Below are positions 12,557 to 14,846 of a stretch of DNA of 14,846 nt, in pieces (the stretch's first letter is position 1; each line of letters opens with the position of its first letter). The position numbers and the translations under genes were made by a program. The stretch lies in contig DASQHM010000065.1 of the NCBI GenBank assembly GCA_035632095.1, positions 1 to 14,846 on the forward strand, written 5' to 3'. The notes beneath the pieces are model-generated. The model did not search any database. It saw only the letters and a list, made by a program, of their open reading frames with translations, and was not told the DNA's origin. This stretch comes from DASQHM01 sp035632095 (GTDB lineage: Bacteria; Pseudomonadota; Alphaproteobacteria; Ferrovibrionales; Ferrovibrionaceae).

Positions 12557-12575
12557 TGAATTTACGCGAAATTCA
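12557..12575. promoter_or_regulatory. AT-rich palindrome TGAATTT-ACGCG-AAATTCA
   Basis: A perfect 7-5-7 inverted repeat sits between the rlmN stop and the promoter of the Sel1/protease gene, centred about 80 bases before its presumed start of transcription. Its AT-rich arms and odd spacer fit a regulator site better than a terminator. The binding protein is unknown. Confidence 0.45.
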
Positions 12576-12594
12576 GCATGTGGCGCGCGGCTCG

Positions 12595-13764
12595 TTACGT
12601 TGCCGGTGACGCCGCACGCCGGCTCTTGCTCTTGCGAACGCTATCCGATTTCAGCTGCCCGCACGCAGCCATGATGTCCTGCCCGCGCGGGGTGCGCACG
12701 GGCGAGGAGTATCCGGCGGCGTTCACGATTTCGGCAAATGTGTTTATCGCGGCCTGCGTCGAGCATTCATAAGGCGCGCCGGGCCAGGGGTTGAACGGGA
12801 TCAGGTTGACCTTCGCCGGTATGCCGCGGATCAGCTTCACCAGCGCGCGCGCGTCGGCCGGGCTGTCGTTGATGCCCTTCAGCATCACGTATTCGAAGGT
12901 AATGCGCCGGGCGTTGTTGGCGCCTGGGTACGCGCGGCATGCGGCGATCAACGCCTCGATCGGGTATTTGCGATTGAGCGGCACGATCTCGTCGCGCAAA
13001 TCGTCGCGCACCGCATGCAGGCTCACGGCGAGATTGACGCCGAGTTCCGCGCCGGCGCGTGCGATCATCGGCACGACTCCGGCCGTGGAAAGCGTGATGC
13101 GCCGCTTGCTGATGGCGATGCCTTCGCCGTCCATGACGATGCGAAGCGCCTTGGCGACGTTGTCGTAGTTATAGAGCGGCTCGCCCATGCCCATCATGAC
13201 GATGTTCGAGATCATGCGGCCGCCCTTCGGGCTCGGCCATTCGCCGAGGGTGTCGCGGGCGATCAGCACTTGGCCGACGATTTCGGCCGCGCTCAGGTTG
13301 CGCACCAGGCGCTGGGTGCCGGTGTGGCAGAATTTGCAGGTGAGCGTGCAGCCCACTTGCGACGACACGCAAAGCGCGCCGCGATCGTCCTCTGGAATGT
13401 GCACGCACTCCGCCTCTTCGCCGTCGGCGAAACGCAGCAGCCATTTCCGCGTGCCATCGAAACTCTGCAGGTTTCGCGTCGCCGCCGGGCGGCCGATTTC
13501 GAACCGTTCGTCCAGTTTGCCGCGCCAATCCTTGGCGATGCTGGTCATCTCGGCGAAGTTCCTGGCGCCGCGGTAATAGAGCCAATGCCAAAGCTGGTTG
13601 GCCCGCATGCGCACCTGTTCGCGACGCTCGCCCGCTTGGGCCAGCGCTTCCGCCAGTTCCTCGCGGGTCAATCCGATCATGTTGATTCGTTCCGCGCCGC
13701 GGGCCGTGCTCGCGCGCTCTGTCGCCGAAATCTCGGGGACGAGCGTGCGCTGGCCGGCGCGCAT
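12595..13764 (-). CDS. rlmN: 23S rRNA (A2503-C2) / tRNA (A37-C2) methyltransferase RlmN
   Basis: This 389-residue radical SAM enzyme methylates C2 of A2503 in 23S rRNA and of A37 in certain tRNAs, aiding decoding accuracy. The cluster motif is Cys139-x3-Cys143-x2-Cys146 (CTLTCKFC); GMGEPLYNY follows for SAM binding. The two mechanistic cysteines are Cys132 (ALCVSSQVGC, seven before the cluster as in E. coli) and Cys368 (DIMAACGQL). The ATG at 13764 is preferred because it preserves the INMIGL N-terminal block found in family members and lies eight bases after the ialB stop; an ATG at 13680 is an alternative. A C-terminal basic Ser/Lys/Arg tail is extra. It is probably co-transcribed with the upstream ialB-family gene. 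Confidence 0.95.
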   Translation of the reverse strand: MRAGQRTLVPEISATERASTARGAERINMIGLTREELAEALAQAGERREQVRMRANQLWHWLYYRGARNFAEMTSIAKDWRGKLDERFEIGRPAATRNLQSFDGTRKWLLRFADGEEAECVHIPEDDRGALCVSSQVGCTLTCKFCHTGTQRLVRNLSAAEIVGQVLIARDTLGEWPSPKGGRMISNIVMMGMGEPLYNYDNVAKALRIVMDGEGIAISKRRITLSTAGVVPMIARAGAELGVNLAVSLHAVRDDLRDEIVPLNRKYPIEALIAACRAYPGANNARRITFEYVMLKGINDSPADARALVKLIRGIPAKVNLIPFNPWPGAPYECSTQAAINTFAEIVNAAGYSSPVRTPRGQDIMAACGQLKSDSVRKSKSRRAASPAT

Positions 13765-13772
13765 TGCGGCGC

Positions 13773-14354
13773 TCACTTGCAGGCGCCGCGGATCGCTTTC
13801 AACGCGGCGCTGAGACCCGAGAGCGAGTAGGTGTCGGTGGTTTCGTTGCCGTGATCCGACACGCCCTTGACCGTCATCTTGGGCGCCTTCTCCATGGCGG
13901 CGACGACGGCTGCGTCCTTGCCTTCGGGCGCGAAGGCGCTGTCCTTGTAGCCGGGCTTGTCGAACGTCGTGAGCTGGAACTTTTCCTTGCCGACCGCCAA
14001 TTCGACCTTGCTGTCTTTCTTGTAGTTGTAGCCGGCGTTCACGTTGATCTCGATGTTGCTCGCATCGCCCTGACGATGGGTCACGAGAACCGACGCCTCG
14101 CCCCGCTTGGTTCCCTTCGGCTCGGTGCTGGCCGGCCGGGCGACCACGTAGCAGGTCTTGGTCTTGGCCTTCTCGTCGGTCAGCGTATAGGCGCTCCAGC
14201 CGCCGAAGGTTCCGATCTGCTTCGGAGACGTCGCCGCATGACCCGGCATGGGCATGGCCGACGCAATGGCCAGCGTCAGGCCGCAAGCCGCCAGGCCGGA
14301 AGCCCACTTGAACCGGGCCCGGCCGAGTTGCGGGACAGTCAGACTAGACAGCAT
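13773..14354 (-). CDS. IalB-family exported protein (invasion-associated locus B)
   Basis: The 193-residue protein starts with a signal peptide (hydrophobic core 17-32, likely cleavage after GHA at 40). The mature part opens with IGTFGGWSAYT, the WxxY segment typical of IalB proteins, followed by TCYVVARPASTEPKG. Cys68 and the near-terminal Cys192 could form a disulfide. IalB was named in Bartonella for erythrocyte invasion, but the family is common in free-living alphaproteobacteria, where its role is unclear; a periplasmic or envelope role is inferred here and virulence should not be assumed. It lies eight bases upstream of rlmN and diverges from the RpoE-type sigma gene, so that sigma factor could control it, but no matching promoter was recognised. 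Confidence 0.9.
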   Translation of the reverse strand: MLSSLTVPQLGRARFKWASGLAACGLTLAIASAMPMPGHAATSPKQIGTFGGWSAYTLTDEKAKTKTCYVVARPASTEPKGTKRGEASVLVTHRQGDASNIEINVNAGYNYKKDSKVELAVGKEKFQLTTFDKPGYKDSAFAPEGKDAAVVAAMEKAPKMTVKGVSDHGNETTDTYSLSGLSAALKAIRGACK

Positions 14355-14383
14355 GGCCGCACCATACCGATGCGCGGCGCCGA

Positions 14384-14426
14384 TTTCCAGTCGCCGCCTA
14401 TCCCGCTATTCTGCCGAAAGGATAGG
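14384..14426 (+). promoter_or_regulatory. Candidate promoter plus inverted repeat between ialB and the RpoE-type sigma gene
   Basis: TTTCCA (14384-14389) and TATTCT (14407-14412), 17 bases apart, are a possible sigma70 promoter for the sigma gene. A perfect inverted repeat, CCTATCC (14397-14403) and GGATAGG (14420-14426), flanks the -10. It could be an operator or form a leader hairpin. The TGATCC-type signature known for Rhodobacter RpoE was looked for and not found. Confidence 0.35.
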
Positions 14427-14445
14427 GGGCTGCGGCACACCATTC

Positions 14446-14846
14446 ATGACGTCCAGCGGGCCGGGCGCGGGCAACCTCGATCGCGAGGCGTTCGCCGACC
14501 TTATTCAGGCGGTTGCGGCGGCGCGCGACCGTGCAGCCTTCGCCGCGCTCTTCCGCCACTTCGCGCCGCGGGTAAAGAGCTACCTCATGCGCCTTGGCGC
14601 GGAAAACGCGCAAGCGGAGGAATTGGCGCAAGAGGTCCTGCTGACGGTCTGGCACAAGGCGGCGACGTTCGACCGCAGGCAAGCCTCCGCTTCGACTTGG
14701 ATCTTCACCATCGCCCGCAACCGGCGCATCGATGCGCTGCGCCGCGAGCGCCGGCCGGAGCTCGACCCGACCGATCCCATGCTGGTGCCCGCCACGCCGC
14801 AACAGGCCGACGAAATCCACGCGGCGGCACAGGCCGAGGCGCGCAT
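14446..14846 (+). CDS. RpoE/ECF11-type RNA polymerase sigma factor, 3' truncated by window
   Basis: The frame opens at the ATG at 14446 and stays open to the window end, giving 133 residues. Region 2 is clear: AAFAALFRHFAPRVKSYLMR, then AEELAQEVLLTVWHKAATFD and ASTWIFTIARNRRIDALRRE. The wording closely follows Rhodobacter sphaeroides RpoE, the ECF11 sigma released from the zinc anti-sigma ChrR under singlet oxygen. Region 4 is only beginning at the edge. The ribosome site is weak (GGGGGC some 16 bases upstream). If the family call holds, a ChrR-like gene should overlap or follow just outside the window; that cannot be seen. It diverges from the ialB gene across 91 bases. Confidence 0.88.
   Translation, partial: MTSSGPGAGNLDREAFADLIQAVAAARDRAAFAALFRHFAPRVKSYLMRLGAENAQAEELAQEVLLTVWHKAATFDRRQASASTWIFTIARNRRIDALRRERRPELDPTDPMLVPATPQQADEIHAAAQAEAR

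Noticed and set aside
13765..14307. Upstream extension of the rlmN frame
   Set aside because: It runs through ialB in another frame; the start near 13764 preserves the family N-terminus.
14355..14445. RpoE-type promoter controlling ialB or the sigma gene
   Set aside because: No match to the TGATCC-type signature on either strand in this gap.

Overview
The window looks like ordinary chromosome from a high-GC alphaproteobacterium, possibly Rhodospirillales- or Rhizobiales-like. Pointers are an IalB-family protein, a single-domain YggT followed by DUF167 and folD, an RpoE sigma factor closely resembling the Rhodobacter RpoE (ECF11) type, and GC-rich codon use with many GTG/TTG starts and 4-base start/stop overlaps. 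No genus is claimed. There is no rRNA, CRISPR array, transposase or integrase.

Layout. 1-2.2 kb: the last 38 residues of a PQQ-type sugar dehydrogenase converge on a nitronate monooxygenase, which lies downstream of a LysR regulator on the minus strand; the regions upstream of these two share an identical 12-mer. 2.2-4.6 kb: a small unknown His-rich protein diverges from a MarR-GNAT fusion regulator, with a perfect 8-8-8 inverted repeat between them; the fusion gene overlaps a DMT-family exporter gene. 4.6-6.3 kb: tRNA-Ala(CGC) on the minus strand, then the yggT-DUF167-folD operon linked by 4-base overlaps.

6.3-8.2 kb: the most interesting locus. A two-gene operon encodes a four-helix membrane domain fused to an AhpD/carboxymuconolactone decarboxylase domain (CxxCxxxH intact) and an ECF41-type sigma factor carrying its own SnoaL-like regulatory domain. 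The exact ECF41 promoter signature, TGTCACA-N16-CGTC, lies just upstream, so the operon probably activates itself. 8.2-9.0 kb: a DUF3018/MazE-like antitoxin and PemK/MazF toxin pair with a 14-bp palindromic operator, followed by a non-coding stretch of about 215 bp holding three repeat-like relics.

9.0-12.5 kb, all minus strand: argG, a pair of overlapping genes for related tiny membrane proteins, and an exported protein joining Sel1 repeats to an HtrA-like serine protease. 12.6-14.4 kb: rlmN preceded by an ialB-family gene. At the right edge, diverging from ialB, is the first part of an RpoE/ECF11-type sigma factor cut off by the window end; its ChrR-type zinc anti-sigma partner would be expected just outside.

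Taken together, the window combines housekeeping genes (folD, argG, rlmN, tRNA-Ala) with several stress or redox-responsive units: two ECF sigma factors, an AhpD fusion, nitronate oxidation, a drug-response-like MarR/efflux module and a toxin-antitoxin pair.
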